Positions 25,285-32,944 are shown, counted from the first letter of the stretch. The stretch: DNA of 33,393 nt from DASXUC01 sp036505015 (GCA_036505015.1 DASXUC010000146.1:1-33393); one strand, 5' to 3'. The notes: generated from the letters alone by a model not told the origin. Made by a program: numbers and translations.

Positions 25285-25740
25285 TTAGTCCTTGGCGCTG
25301 CTGGTCCCCCCGGCGGGTTTACTGGGCGCGGGCGGGGCGGCGGCTGCCGGGGCGTAAGTTCCCCCACCAAGCGAAGCCGCAAAGGTAAGCTTCAGCCCGC
25401 CGCTGCGGTTGTTTTCGCCGGCCGCGAGCATCGCGGCGGCCCGCATAATGGAGAACTTGATCCTCGACACAGTGTGGAGGCGTCCCAGAATCGACCCCGT
25501 CGCCAGCTGCGCTTCTGCCACCAGCCCATCCTTGAGCGCGTCGACTCTCTGGTTAGTGCGGAACGTCGCCGACTCCCAACGAAGCAGAACCGTCGCCCCC
25601 CGATCGGTCACGGTCAATGAGGTCACGGTGCCCGCGCCGAGGACATTCTCGGCAAGATGACGGACGGACGCCGCGAGGTCGCTCCCGGCTGCCGGGGGCG
25701 CCGCGATGAGGAAGAGGAGGATGATTGCCAGCGTCTTCAT
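25285..25740 (-). CDS. secreted protein of unknown function (151 aa)
   Basis: A clear signal peptide (MKTLAIILLFLIAAPPAAG) precedes a small domain (about 25–125) with the pattern LTVTDRGATVLLRWESATF and ATGSILGRLHTVSRIKFSI, which looks like a mixed alpha/beta fold, and a Pro/Ala-rich C-terminal tail. No family is recognised. Start 25740 follows AGGAGGACGG; the open frame to 25806 adds only non-signal-like residues. It is convergent with the solute-binding protein gene (6 bp gap) and the second gene of a minus-strand unit. It probably lies outside the membrane. If the CRP palindrome at 26250 controls the unit, this would be a cAMP-regulated envelope protein. Confidence 0.75.
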   Translation of the reverse strand: MKTLAIILLFLIAAPPAAGSDLAASVRHLAENVLGAGTVTSLTVTDRGATVLLRWESATFRTNQRVDALKDGLVAEAQLATGSILGRLHTVSRIKFSIMRAAAMLAAGENNRSGGLKLTFAASLGGGTYAPAAAAPPAPSKPAGGTSSAKD

Positions 25741-25805
25741 CGCCCACCGTCCTCCTGCGTCGGCGTTCTGTGAATCCGACCGCCGGGGAGGAGAGAAGGC
25801 ACCCA

Positions 25806-25825
25806 CGGGGAGAGCACCCTCCCCG
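25806..25825 (-). terminator. short hairpin between the two minus-strand genes
   Basis: CGGGGAG and CTCCCCG form a 7-bp stem with a 6-nt loop. It lies in the 110-bp gap between the 106-aa and 151-aa genes and could weaken read-through or protect mRNA. No U-tract is seen. Confidence 0.3.
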
Positions 25826-25850
25826 ACCCCGGCGTCCGGCCCGACGGTCG

Positions 25851-26171
25851 CTACTTCCGGATCTCCACGCGGATGGGAACCTGCTGTGATGCTGTGCCCC
25901 CCAACGCCCTGCGGAAGGCTGCGGCCAGCCGCGAGAACCCGCCCTGCCGGCCGTGGCCTTCCCAGGTGGCCCGAGTCGCTTCCCGCTGGAGGCGGACGCG
26001 ATCGACCACACGCATCGCCTCATACTGCCGCTCGTCGATGAAGCGTTCGGCTGCGTTGAATCGGTTGTCCACGTGACTCCCTCCCCGGAGGCGTCTGTAT
26101 TCCCGTTCGGCGGCCTCATCGTACTCGGCGATCCTAGCTACCTCTGCGAAGATCCTGGCGAGCCAGTTCAT
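25851..26171 (-). CDS. helical protein of unknown function (106 aa)
   Basis: The protein starts MNWLARIFAEVARIAEYDEAAEREYRRLRGG and is rich in charged helical sequence with many Arg and Glu (AERFIDERQYEAMRVVDRVRLQREATRATW). The first ~17 residues could form an amphipathic helix. No signal peptide or known domain is found. Start 26171 is chosen because GAGGAG lies 8 bases upstream; a longer start at 26201 lacks a ribosome site and would begin almost at the predicted transcription start. It is the first gene below the CRP palindrome and is probably co-transcribed with the secreted-protein gene. Confidence 0.7.
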   Translation of the reverse strand: MNWLARIFAEVARIAEYDEAAEREYRRLRGGSHVDNRFNAAERFIDERQYEAMRVVDRVRLQREATRATWEGHGRQGGFSRLAAAFRRALGGTASQQVPIRVEIRK

Positions 26172-26199
26172 CTCATGCGCTCCTCGTTGTTGTGAGGCC

Positions 26200-26205
26200 A
26201 TATTA
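26200..26205 (-). promoter_or_regulatory. -10 element TAATAT of the minus-strand unit
   Basis: TAATAT lies about 29 bp before the 106-aa start. No good -35 is present 16–18 bp upstream. The predicted start point near 26193 puts the centre of the CRP palindrome at about -64, close to the -61.5 spacing of class I CRP activation. Confidence 0.45.
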
Positions 26206-26249
26206 CCTGGGAGCCTGGGATCGGGCGATTGAACGCGTCACAGGCCCCG

Positions 26250-26265
26250 TGTGACTGATGTCACA
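26250..26265. promoter_or_regulatory. perfect CRP-type palindrome TGTGA-N6-TCACA
   Basis: Both half-sites match the E. coli CRP consensus exactly and the symmetry extends outward (GTGTGAC TGAT GTCACAC). A further TCACA half-site lies 7 bp away at 26238. It sits between the minus-strand unit and the repeat element, with the Crp-like gene in the same window carrying the matching recognition residues. Confidence 0.7.
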
Positions 26266-26311
26266 CCACTGTGGAGACCAAGTAGACTGTGAAGACCCGA
26301 GACCCGGGGAT

Positions 26312-26951
26312 GGTGGGTCAATTTGAATGGCCGCGGCGGTTATGCTCAGGCGCGGCCCTTCGCGTCGAGTCGGGCGGCTCGGATTGACGTTGCAGGCCTC
26401 ACGTTCCCTGCCGCGCTCGCCTGCCAATCTGTAGCTACGGATCACGACGGTCTCTTCCGCTGACCGCGACATCGGTGCGGCGATCCTATGTTTCACGGCC
26501 TGCGATAGGGTTGCCGCCCTCCAACCTCCGCTCGGGGGCCGCCCCATTCGCCCGCCGCCATCCCCTAGATCCGTTCCCAGCTTCTGCGTGTCACCTTCCG
26601 TGGGCTGGTGGAAGGCCGCGGAGCGACGTGGCGGTGAGCTGTCGCCGACGTGCGCGAGGGCCGCGTCGCGCAGGGCGGGGCCCCGCATGCAGCGTCACCC
26701 ATGGAGCACTGCGCAGGATCGCTCGCGCGGTAGTGCGGGGGGGCCCGGAGCAGCGTGCCCGGCCGTCGTGCAGGCCCGGGTGAGCCCCGCCGATCGTGGC
26801 GGGGCGAGCCCGAGCGCTACGCTAAGGCCTCGGGGTCCCCGGAAATTTGCGCAGCGAATTTCTGGGGTGAGCAGGTGAGCCGCCCCGAGAGCGGAGCGGT
26901 CCTCCACCAGCCTGGCCGAAAACGAGCAGCGGTTTGAACTGCCCCACTACC
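26312..26951. mobile_element. non-autonomous inverted-repeat element, long copy (640 bp)
   Basis: The left end reads GTGGGTCAATTTGAAT and the right end, reverse complemented, GTAGTGGGGCAGTTCAAACC. The left ~260 bp and the last ~45 bp match the 310-bp copy at 32955–33264 in opposite orientation. No transposase is encoded. The extra central part (about 26575–26900) is absent from the short copy and has two clean hairpins: 26784–26805 (8-bp stem) and 26837–26867 (11-bp stem with one G·T). No target-site duplication is evident. I see no credible gene in the stretch. The right end stops 16 bp before the lepB promoter. Confidence 0.75.
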
Positions 26952-26967
26952 GACTCGGGCCCGGATG

Positions 26968-26997
26968 TTGACGCCTGGCGACGATGGCCCGTATGAT
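26968..26997 (+). promoter_or_regulatory. lepB promoter (TTGACG–18–TATGAT)
   Basis: The -35 TTGACG (26968–26973) and -10 TATGAT (26992–26997) are each one mismatch from consensus, with an 18-bp spacer. The start point would fall near 27003–27005, only about 5–7 nt before the ATG at 27010. This rules out the upstream in-frame ATG at 26965 as the main start. Confidence 0.7.
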
Positions 26998-27009
26998 GGT
27001 GTGCGGCCA

Positions 27010-27558
27010 ATGCATCCCCTTCACACCCCCATCAACTGGCGGAAGTTCGGGTCGAGCCTGTGGGACTTCACCAAGACCCTGATCATTGCGTTCGTGCTGG
27101 CGCAACTGATCATGGTGTCGGTGGCGCAGGCGTTCCAGGTCGAGCAGTACTCCATGGAACCCACGCTGCTGCCGCATGACCGCGTGCTCGTCGACAAGTT
27201 CCTCTACCGCATCCGCCAGCAGCATCGCGGCGACGTGATCGTGCTGAAGTATCCGCTGAACCAGTCGCGGAACTACATCAAGCGCATCATCGCGCTGCCG
27301 AACGACACGCTGGAGGTCCGCGAAGGCAGGGTCTTGATCAACGGGAAAGTGAGCACCGAACCGTACCTCGACGGCACCCCGCAGGGCAACTATGGGCCGT
27401 TCAAGGTCCCGGCCGATTCGGTATTCGTGATGGGGGACAACCGCAACAACAGCGAGGACAGCCGGGCCTTCGGCCCTGTCAAAAAGGACCTCGTCGTCGG
27501 CCAGGCCATCCTCATCTACTGGCCGCCCAACAGGATGCGCCAGCTCCTTTTTCACTGA
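27010..27558 (+). CDS. lepB: signal peptidase I
   Basis: This type I signal peptidase of 182 residues removes signal peptides from Sec and Tat substrates at the outer face of the membrane. It has one N-terminal transmembrane segment (about 22–42), catalytic Ser48 (EQYSMEPTL), general-base Lys91 (YIKRIIALP) and the conserved box GDNRNNSEDSRAFG. The size fits the short one-helix form of Gram-positive and related bacteria. The start at 27010 is used because the promoter lies just upstream; no Shine-Dalgarno is present, so translation may begin on a near-leaderless mRNA. The SRP RNA gene follows 17 bp after its stop, grouping two protein-export functions. Confidence 0.95.
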   Translation: MHPLHTPINWRKFGSSLWDFTKTLIIAFVLAQLIMVSVAQAFQVEQYSMEPTLLPHDRVLVDKFLYRIRQQHRGDVIVLKYPLNQSRNYIKRIIALPNDTLEVREGRVLINGKVSTEPYLDGTPQGNYGPFKVPADSVFVMGDNRNNSEDSRAFGPVKKDLVVGQAILIYWPPNRMRQLLFH

Positions 27559-27560
27559 TT

Positions 27561-27569
27561 TGCTACAAT
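27561..27569 (+). promoter_or_regulatory. extended -10 promoter of the SRP RNA gene
   Basis: TGCTACAAT combines the TGn extension with a 5-of-6 -10 hexamer, 6 bp before the predicted 5' end of the SRP RNA. It starts just after the lepB stop codon. Confidence 0.6.
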
Positions 27570-27575
27570 CAAGTT

Positions 27576-27844
27576 GGCCGTGCTAGGTGGGGAGCTAGCG
27601 GTTCCCCGTACCCGCAATCCGCTATAGCGGGACTGAATTCCCGTCCGAGGCTCCGTTCTTCAGGGTCAGGCCGGCGTACGTGGTGAAGACGATCGGGTCC
27701 TGCGCAACGAGATCTGGCCAACCCCGCCAGGTCCGGAAGGAAGCAACGGTACGTCAGTGCTCTCGTGTGCCGCAGGGACACCTGATCCGAGCCAACGGCG
27801 CTGAAACCGACTGGAGGGCGGGTGTCGACGGCGGGTGCACGGCC
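27576..27844 (+). ncRNA. ffs: large (Alu-containing) signal recognition particle RNA
   Basis: The ends pair (GGCCGTGC at 27576 with GCACGGCC at 27837–27844). The 5' region has the Alu-domain signature shared with Bacillus scRNA: GTGCTAGGTGGGGAGCTAGCG, CCCGCAATCCGC and the following stem. The S-domain loop AGGTCCGGAAGGAAGCAA, the Ffh-binding site, is near 27730–27747, flanked by TCCTGCGCAACGAG and TGTGCCGCAGG. At about 269 nt it is the long bacterial form. Gene order SRP RNA–dnaX–ybaB–recR matches Bacillus. Confidence 0.95.
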
Positions 27845-27860
27845 ACTTAACCCTTCAACT

Positions 27861-27898
27861 ACGGGATAGAGGGATAATCCCTTATCGCGTTATCCCGT
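27861..27898. terminator. nested hairpin between SRP RNA and CPBP genes
   Basis: ACGGGATA (27861–27868) pairs with TATCCCGT (27891–27898), and an inner GGGAT/ATCCC stem sits at 27871–27881. One arm contains the TAA stop of the minus-strand CPBP gene. Its position between convergent transcripts suggests a two-way terminator, though U-runs are poor. Confidence 0.55.
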
Positions 27899-28786
27899 AC
27901 TTCTGAGTGTCACCAAAACGGCCACCAGGTTGTTGATCCCGTGGATCACCACGGCGGGCAGGAGGCTGCCGGTTCGTTCGTAAGCGTACGCGAGAACAAC
28001 TCCCAGTGCAAAGATCGGCAGGAAGTGGATAATCTGCAGGTGCACGGCGGCGAAGAATGCCGCAGAAACGATGACCGCGACGGTACGGTGCCACCGCGCC
28101 CGCATCGCGCCGTAGGCGAACCCGCGGAAGAACACTTCCTCGGCCACCGGGACCACGACGCAGATCAGCACGATGATCAGCGCAATCTCGTCCGCCCCCG
28201 CGGCCCCGCGCAAGATCCGGTCGATCGGCACGATGGCATGTTCGTAATCGTTCATCCGCTGGGCCTGGACCGGACCGACCACCATGCCGGCGATCTCCAT
28301 GGCGACCTGCTCGGCGAGTGTGCTGAGCGGAATACTGAGCAGGCTCAAGCCCGCCCCCAGCCACACCAGGCGCAGCCCGCCTCCCCGGACGCCAATGCTG
28401 GTGAGCGGAAGACGATAGCGGCTCAGGACCACGTACGCGACGATCAGGATCATCACCAGCTCCTGCAGCACGATGCCCGTGGCGAGATCGGGGAGCCGGG
28501 CGCTGTTCAGTTGAAAGAGCTGGATGACGATCAGGCCCAGCACGAATACCGCGCCCACCCCGCCCACGACCTCACCGAGACCCCACACGCCGGCATCGCG
28601 CTGCGGGGGGCGGCCAAACACGAGGTAGGCGGGCAGGACCGCGGCCAGGAGCAGGACCGTGCCGGCCGCCCAGCTCAATGCCCGTCCTCCCGCCAGACCG
28701 TGGGCGATGGCGTCGCCGTAGACCCACCACCCCGCGCCAAGCGACAGCACCAGGTAGACGGCGAGCGGGGGAGGGAACGAGAGCAC
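27890..28786 (-). CDS. CPBP-family intramembrane metalloprotease
   Basis: The 298-residue polytopic membrane protein has about eight hydrophobic segments and the CPBP (CAAX protease/bacteriocin-processing) motifs: EE-x3-R at 216–221 (VAEEVFFRGF), FxxxH ending at His249 (FFAAVHL) and HGINN with His282/Asn285. Family members cleave substrates within the membrane or act in bacteriocin immunity; the substrate is unknown. I use the GTG at 28786 because the protein then starts with the first membrane helix; an ATG at 28879 would add 31 polar residues. It interrupts the SRP RNA–dnaX neighbourhood on the opposite strand, which suggests a later insertion. Confidence 0.85.
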   Translation of the reverse strand: MLSFPPPLAVYLVLSLGAGWWVYGDAIAHGLAGGRALSWAAGTVLLLAAVLPAYLVFGRPPQRDAGVWGLGEVVGGVGAVFVLGLIVIQLFQLNSARLPDLATGIVLQELVMILIVAYVVLSRYRLPLTSIGVRGGGLRLVWLGAGLSLLSIPLSTLAEQVAMEIAGMVVGPVQAQRMNDYEHAIVPIDRILRGAAGADEIALIIVLICVVVPVAEEVFFRGFAYGAMRARWHRTVAVIVSAAFFAAVHLQIIHFLPIFALGVVLAYAYERTGSLLPAVVIHGINNLVAVLVTLRSTG

Positions 28787-28822
28787 CTGCCCTTGGTTCG
28801 GCGGATCGCGCGAACGGTCCTG

Positions 28823-28890
28823 GGCCCGTCCCAATGTGACAGGTTCCGGTAGACTTCCACGCGGCCTGTACTGTCGCATTGGAACGGGCC
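28823..28890. repeat. 20-bp imperfect inverted repeat upstream of dnaX and the CPBP gene
   Basis: 28823–28842 (GGCCCGTCCCAATGTGACAG) pairs with 28871–28890 at 18 of 20 positions around a 28-nt loop. It lies in the gap between the divergent CPBP and dnaX genes and could be an operator for a dimeric regulator or an RNA structure in either leader. Confidence 0.6.
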
Positions 28891-29003
28891 TGGCCGAATG
28901 CGACCGCCCGCCGGACCCCGCATAATAGGCGGGCAAGGAGGGACCGCCGAAGCGGCGAAGTGTGCTCCACACGGACGAGTCGTCCGGCCCCCGGGAGGTC
29001 TGC

Positions 29004-30689
29004 ATGACCCACGTTTCGTTCTATCGCAAGTGGCGGCCGCAAACATTCGCCGAGATCATCGGGCAGCAGCGCGTCACCCGCACGCTGCAGAATGCGATCC
29101 GCTCCAACCGCGTGGTGCATGCCTATCTGTTCGCCGGCCACCGAGGGACCGGCAAGACCACCACCGCGCGCATCTTCGCCAAAGCCCTGAATTGCCTGAG
29201 CAGTCCGGTCCCCGTCCCCGAACCTTGTGATACGTGCGCCAACTGCAAGGCGATCAGCGGCGGTTTCTCGGTCGACGTCATCGAGGTCGACGCCGCGAGC
29301 TATCGCGGCATCGACGAGATCCGCGACAACATCAGGGACAAGATCCGGCTGGCGCCGACGGAGGGACGGAAGAAGGTCTACATCATCGATGAGGCGCACA
29401 TGCTGACCGAGCACGCGGCGAACGCGCTGCTCAAGACGCTGGAAGAGCCTCCGGAGCATGCGGTACTGATCCTGGTCACCACCGAGCCGCATAAGCTGCC
29501 CGCGACCATTCTCTCCCGGTGCCAGCGGTACGACTTCCGCCGCGTCTCCCTCATCGAGATCGTCGAACGCCTGCGCACGATTGCCGCCGGCGAAGGGTTC
29601 GCCATCGAAGCGGCGGCTCTCGATCTGATCGCGATGAGCGCAGACGGATCGGTGCGCGACGCCGAATCGGTACTCGATCAGCTCGCATCGTTTGCGGAAG
29701 GCCCGGTCACGCGCGAAGACGTGCTGGCCGTGCTGGGCACGATCGAAGAAGAGGCCGCCTTCCGCTTCGCCGACGCGGTGATCTCCCGCGACACCGCCGC
29801 GGGTCTGGCGTTGATCAACGGGTTCGTCGCCGAAGGCAAGGACATGCGGCAGGTCCTGCGCACCATGATCGACCACTTTCGCAACCTGCTGGTCGCCAAG
29901 ACCACCGGCAGTCCCGCGGACATCCTCGACATCACGGAGAGCCGCGGACAGGCGCTGCGCGCGCAGGCCGACACCATTCCCCTCGATGAGATCCTCCGCG
30001 CACTGCAGGGGCTGTCGGAGGCGGACGTGGAGGCGCGCGAGGCGCGGCTCAGCGTGCCGGTGCGGTTCTTGCTGGAGATCGCATTCGTGCGCCTGTGCCG
30101 GCCGGACATGGACCCCACCGTGGCCGGGCTCAGCGCGCGCCTCGCGGCGATCGAGCAGCGATTGGGCTCCGGCGGCGCGCCCACGCCGGCGCCGGCTCAG
30201 CCCTCGGCATCGGCAGCGCCTCCCGCGCCTCCCGCACCCCGCCCCACCGGCGTCCGGACCGCCCGCCGCGCGGAGAAGACCGAGCCGCCGCCGAACGGCG
30301 ACGTCAAGGCTTCGGCCGTTGACACCCTGCCTGCCGCCGTGTCAATCGAGGACGTGCGGGCACAGTGGGCCCGCATCCTCGAACAGTTGAAGCGCACCAA
30401 GATGTTCTGCCACGCGCTGCTGATCGAAGGGGTCCCGCTCAGAGTCGACGGATCCACCCTGGTCGTGGGGCTGCGTACCGGATACAACTTCCACATTGAA
30501 AACCTCCACAAGCCCGAGAACCGCAGCGTGGTCGAATCGGCGCTGGAACACGTGCTGCAGACCCGCCTGCGCCTGCAGTGCATGATCCACGATGCCGCGC
30601 CGGATCCAGGGGCAAAACCCGACGCGCTTGTCGCCAAAGCCCTGGAGCTGTTCGGCGGGCAGGTCGTGGACGTGCGGAATACGGACTAG
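29004..30689 (+). CDS. dnaX: DNA polymerase III subunit gamma/tau
   Basis: This 561-residue protein is the clamp-loader ATPase of the replisome. Walker A GHRGTGKT is at 45–52; zinc Cys are 64, 75, 78 and 81; Walker B is VYIIDEAH (125–132), followed by ALLKTLEEPP. Domain III ends near 370; a Pro/Ala-rich linker (about 395–435) and a C-terminal tau-type domain follow. Start 29004 (MTHVSFYRKWRP) is supported by GGGAGG; the ATG at 28962 would add 14 non-conserved residues. I saw no A-rich slippery site for gamma production. It heads the dnaX–ybaB–recR cluster, separated from ybaB by 104 bp. Confidence 0.97.
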   Translation: MTHVSFYRKWRPQTFAEIIGQQRVTRTLQNAIRSNRVVHAYLFAGHRGTGKTTTARIFAKALNCLSSPVPVPEPCDTCANCKAISGGFSVDVIEVDAASYRGIDEIRDNIRDKIRLAPTEGRKKVYIIDEAHMLTEHAANALLKTLEEPPEHAVLILVTTEPHKLPATILSRCQRYDFRRVSLIEIVERLRTIAAGEGFAIEAAALDLIAMSADGSVRDAESVLDQLASFAEGPVTREDVLAVLGTIEEEAAFRFADAVISRDTAAGLALINGFVAEGKDMRQVLRTMIDHFRNLLVAKTTGSPADILDITESRGQALRAQADTIPLDEILRALQGLSEADVEAREARLSVPVRFLLEIAFVRLCRPDMDPTVAGLSARLAAIEQRLGSGGAPTPAPAQPSASAAPPAPPAPRPTGVRTARRAEKTEPPPNGDVKASAVDTLPAAVSIEDVRAQWARILEQLKRTKMFCHALLIEGVPLRVDGSTLVVGLRTGYNFHIENLHKPENRSVVESALEHVLQTRLRLQCMIHDAAPDPGAKPDALVAKALELFGGQVVDVRNTD

Positions 30690-30699
30690 ACCCGTGCAT

Positions 30700-30772
30700 C
30701 GTTCATCGTTCGTCGTTCATAGCAGGACCGCGTGGGTTGGGTCGTATCGACGATCGCTGAACCACGAACCAC
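30700..30772. repeat. short tandem repeats in the dnaX–ybaB gap
   Basis: Three 7-mers (CGTTCAT, CGTTCGT, CGTTCAT) lie at 30700–30720 and two GAACCAC units at 30759–30772. The two blocks are roughly inverted and could form a mismatched hairpin just before the ybaB start. No promoter is evident. Confidence 0.5.
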
Positions 30773-30793
30773 GATCGGTAGTGGGGGGTTAGG

Positions 30794-31108
30794 GTGCGCG
30801 ACATCGGCAAGATGATGCAGCAGGCCAGGAAGATTCAGGAGCGCGCCGCCAAGCTCCAAGAGGACCTCCGCGCGGAGCGGGTCGAGGCAACCGCGGGGGG
30901 AGGCGTGGTCAGGGCGGTGACCAATGGTCACGGCGAGGTGCTGGAAGTCACCATCGATCCCGGTGTGGTCGATCCCGCGGACGTCAGCCTGCTGCAGGAC
31001 CTGGTCGTTGCCGCGGTCTCCGAGGCCCAGCGCACGGCCAAGCAGCTCTACGAGCAGCGGATGAAGGAGCTGGCCGGTGGACTCGGACTGCCGCCGGGAC
31101 TGATTTGA
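30794..31108 (+). CDS. ybaB: YbaB/EbfC nucleoid-associated protein
   Basis: The 104-residue protein has the typical N-terminal coiled helix (MRDIGKMMQQARKIQERAAKLQEDL), a central beta region (GGGVVRAVTNGHGEVLEVTIDP) and C-terminal helix of the dimeric YbaB/EbfC family, which binds DNA as a tweezer-like dimer. It uses a GTG start at 30794 with GTGGGGGG upstream. It overlaps recR by 4 bp, as in many bacteria, and sits in the standard dnaX–ybaB–recR order. Nothing is unusual in the sequence. Confidence 0.95.
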   Translation: MRDIGKMMQQARKIQERAAKLQEDLRAERVEATAGGGVVRAVTNGHGEVLEVTIDPGVVDPADVSLLQDLVVAAVSEAQRTAKQLYEQRMKELAGGLGLPPGLI

Positions 31109-31707
31109 ACTACGTGTACGCGGAACCCCTCGCCCGCCTGATCGAAGAGTTATCGAAGATGCCGACCGTGGGGCCGAAGACGGCCCAGCGGCTGGCGTTC
31201 TATATCCTGCGTATGGCGCCCGAGGATGCCGCCCGGCTGAGCCAGGCCATCCTCGATGCCAAAGCCAGGATCCACTACTGCAGCATCTGCTACCACATTA
31301 CCGACGTGGACCCGTGCTCCATCTGCGCGAACCAGGCGCGGAACCGCACCATGATCTGCGTGGTGGAAGACCCCCGAGACGTGCTGGCGATGGAACGGAC
31401 GCGGGAGTACCGGGGACTCTATCATGTCCTGCATGGGGCAATCTCGCCCCTCGACGGGGTGGGACCCGACGATCTGAAGATTGCGGAACTGCTGCCCCGC
31501 GTGCAGACCGGCGAGGTCACCGAGGTCATCGTCGCCACCAACCCGCGGGTCGAGGGCGAAGCGACGGCCATCTACATGGCCAAAATCCTCAAACCCTTGG
31601 GTCTCAAGGTCACGCGCATCGCACACGGTCTGCCCGTCGGCGGCGACCTCGAGTATGCCGACGAGGTCACCCTGGCCAAAGCGCTGGAAGGCCGGAGGGA
31701 GATGTGA
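31105..31707 (+). CDS. recR: recombination mediator protein RecR
   Basis: The 200-residue protein acts with RecO/RecF to load RecA at gaps. It has an N-terminal helix-hairpin-helix (MPTVGPKTAQRL), a four-Cys zinc finger (Cys 59, 62, 71, 74), a Toprim domain (VVEDPRDVLAMERT… and LLPRVQTGEVTEVIVATNP) and the C-terminal Walker-like EVTLAKALEGRR. The length is standard. The start is a TTG at 31105 that overlaps the ybaB stop (TTGA), favouring translational coupling; a GTG three codons later is the alternative. Confidence 0.96.
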   Translation: MNYVYAEPLARLIEELSKMPTVGPKTAQRLAFYILRMAPEDAARLSQAILDAKARIHYCSICYHITDVDPCSICANQARNRTMICVVEDPRDVLAMERTREYRGLYHVLHGAISPLDGVGPDDLKIAELLPRVQTGEVTEVIVATNPRVEGEATAIYMAKILKPLGLKVTRIAHGLPVGGDLEYADEVTLAKALEGRREM

Positions 31708-31714
31708 CCCGGGG

Positions 31715-32944
31715 GTGACCACCCCGCGCTTCGCGGCGCTCCGCTTCCGTAATTTCAGACTGCTCTGGATCGGCCTCCTGATCTCGCATACCGGCACGTG
31801 GATGGCCAGCGTCGGCATCGGATGGCTGATCTATACGCTGACCGGCTCGCCCCTGTACCTCGGCCTGAACTCGCTGGCGTTTGCCCTGCCGATGATCGTC
31901 CTGTCGGTCTTCGGCGGGGTCATCGCCGACCGCGTCGACCGCGTCCGTCTGCTCAGAATCACCCAGGCGGGGATGCTCCTCGACGCGCTGGCCATGGCGG
32001 CGCTCGTGCACAGCGGCCACGTGATCGTCTGGCTGATCATTTTCCTGAATCTCCTGGAGGGCGTTTTCCTCGCCTTCGAGAGTCCGGCCCGTCAATCCCT
32101 GATCCCAGATCTGCTCGATCGCACCTCGCTGATGAGCGGAGTCTCGCTGACCAGCGCGTCATTTCAGAGCGCCGCGTTCGTGGGTCCGGCACTGGCGGGA
32201 TTGATCATCGACCTGACCGGCAACAACAGGATCTACCTGCTGTTCTACCTCAACGCCATCTCGTTTCTGGCGGTCATCGCGTCCCTCTACTCAATGACGA
32301 ACGTCCCACCGCATACGCGGCCCATGGCAGGCAGCGTGCTGCGCAATCTGCGGGAGGGGTTTGCCTACGCATGGTCTGCGCCGGTCATCCGCACGCTGAT
32401 CATGCTGTCCATCATTTCCAGCCTCTTCAGTCTGGGCTACTCGACCCTGATGCCGATCTTTGCGCGCGACATCCTCGCCGTGGGCGCGCGCGGGTTGGGG
32501 TTCCTGCAGGCGGCACCGGGGGCGGGGACCATCCTCGGCTCCCTGCTGTTCGCCGCAATCGGTCAGATCCGGCACAAAGGCGCCTACTACGTGGCCGCCA
32601 ATCTCATCTTCTGCACGTGCCTGGCCGCGTTCACGCTGTCCCGGATCTTCCCACTTTCGATGATCCTGTTATTTGTCGGAGGCGGATTCGCGGCGACCTC
32701 CAGTGTGGTCCTCGTCACGCTCGTGCAGCTCGGAACACCGCAGCACCTGCGCGGACGCGTGCTCAGCCTCACCACCCTGTCGTTCATCGGCATTCCGAGC
32801 CTGGGCGGGATGGTGCTCGCCTCCGGCGCGGCCGCCTTCGGCGCGCCAACAGCGATCCTCATCGGCGCGCTGATCGTCGCCGCCTCGCTGCTGGCTCTGG
32901 GCACGGGGACTCTGACCCGCGAGGGGGCGACTAATCCTCAGTAG
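31715..32944 (+). CDS. MFS transporter, EntS-like exporter group
   Basis: The 409-residue protein has about 12 hydrophobic segments and begins FAALRFRNFRLLWIGLLISHTGTWM, the typical start of the MFS_3/EntS-like group. The loop between helices 2 and 3 carries GGVIADRVDRVRLL and FESPARQSLIPDLL follows. Related proteins export siderophores or drugs with proton exchange. I use the GTG at 31715, 8 bp after the recR stop, because a longer open frame starting at 31481 runs antisense-like through recR and is not membrane-like. It is likely co-transcribed with recR although functionally unrelated. Substrate unknown. Confidence 0.9.
   Translation: MTTPRFAALRFRNFRLLWIGLLISHTGTWMASVGIGWLIYTLTGSPLYLGLNSLAFALPMIVLSVFGGVIADRVDRVRLLRITQAGMLLDALAMAALVHSGHVIVWLIIFLNLLEGVFLAFESPARQSLIPDLLDRTSLMSGVSLTSASFQSAAFVGPALAGLIIDLTGNNRIYLLFYLNAISFLAVIASLYSMTNVPPHTRPMAGSVLRNLREGFAYAWSAPVIRTLIMLSIISSLFSLGYSTLMPIFARDILAVGARGLGFLQAAPGAGTILGSLLFAAIGQIRHKGAYYVAANLIFCTCLAAFTLSRIFPLSMILLFVGGGFAATSSVVLVTLVQLGTPQHLRGRVLSLTTLSFIGIPSLGGMVLASGAAAFGAPTAILIGALIVAASLLALGTGTLTREGATNPQ

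Noticed and set aside
26203..26688. Open frames inside the two repeat elements sharing the peptide VIRSYRLAGER
   Set aside because: The similarity reflects DNA identity of the repeats; the frames have no ribosome site, differ in ends and lack transposase motifs.
29004..30689. Programmed frameshift in dnaX producing gamma
   Set aside because: I found no A-rich slippery heptamer followed by a stem in the expected region.
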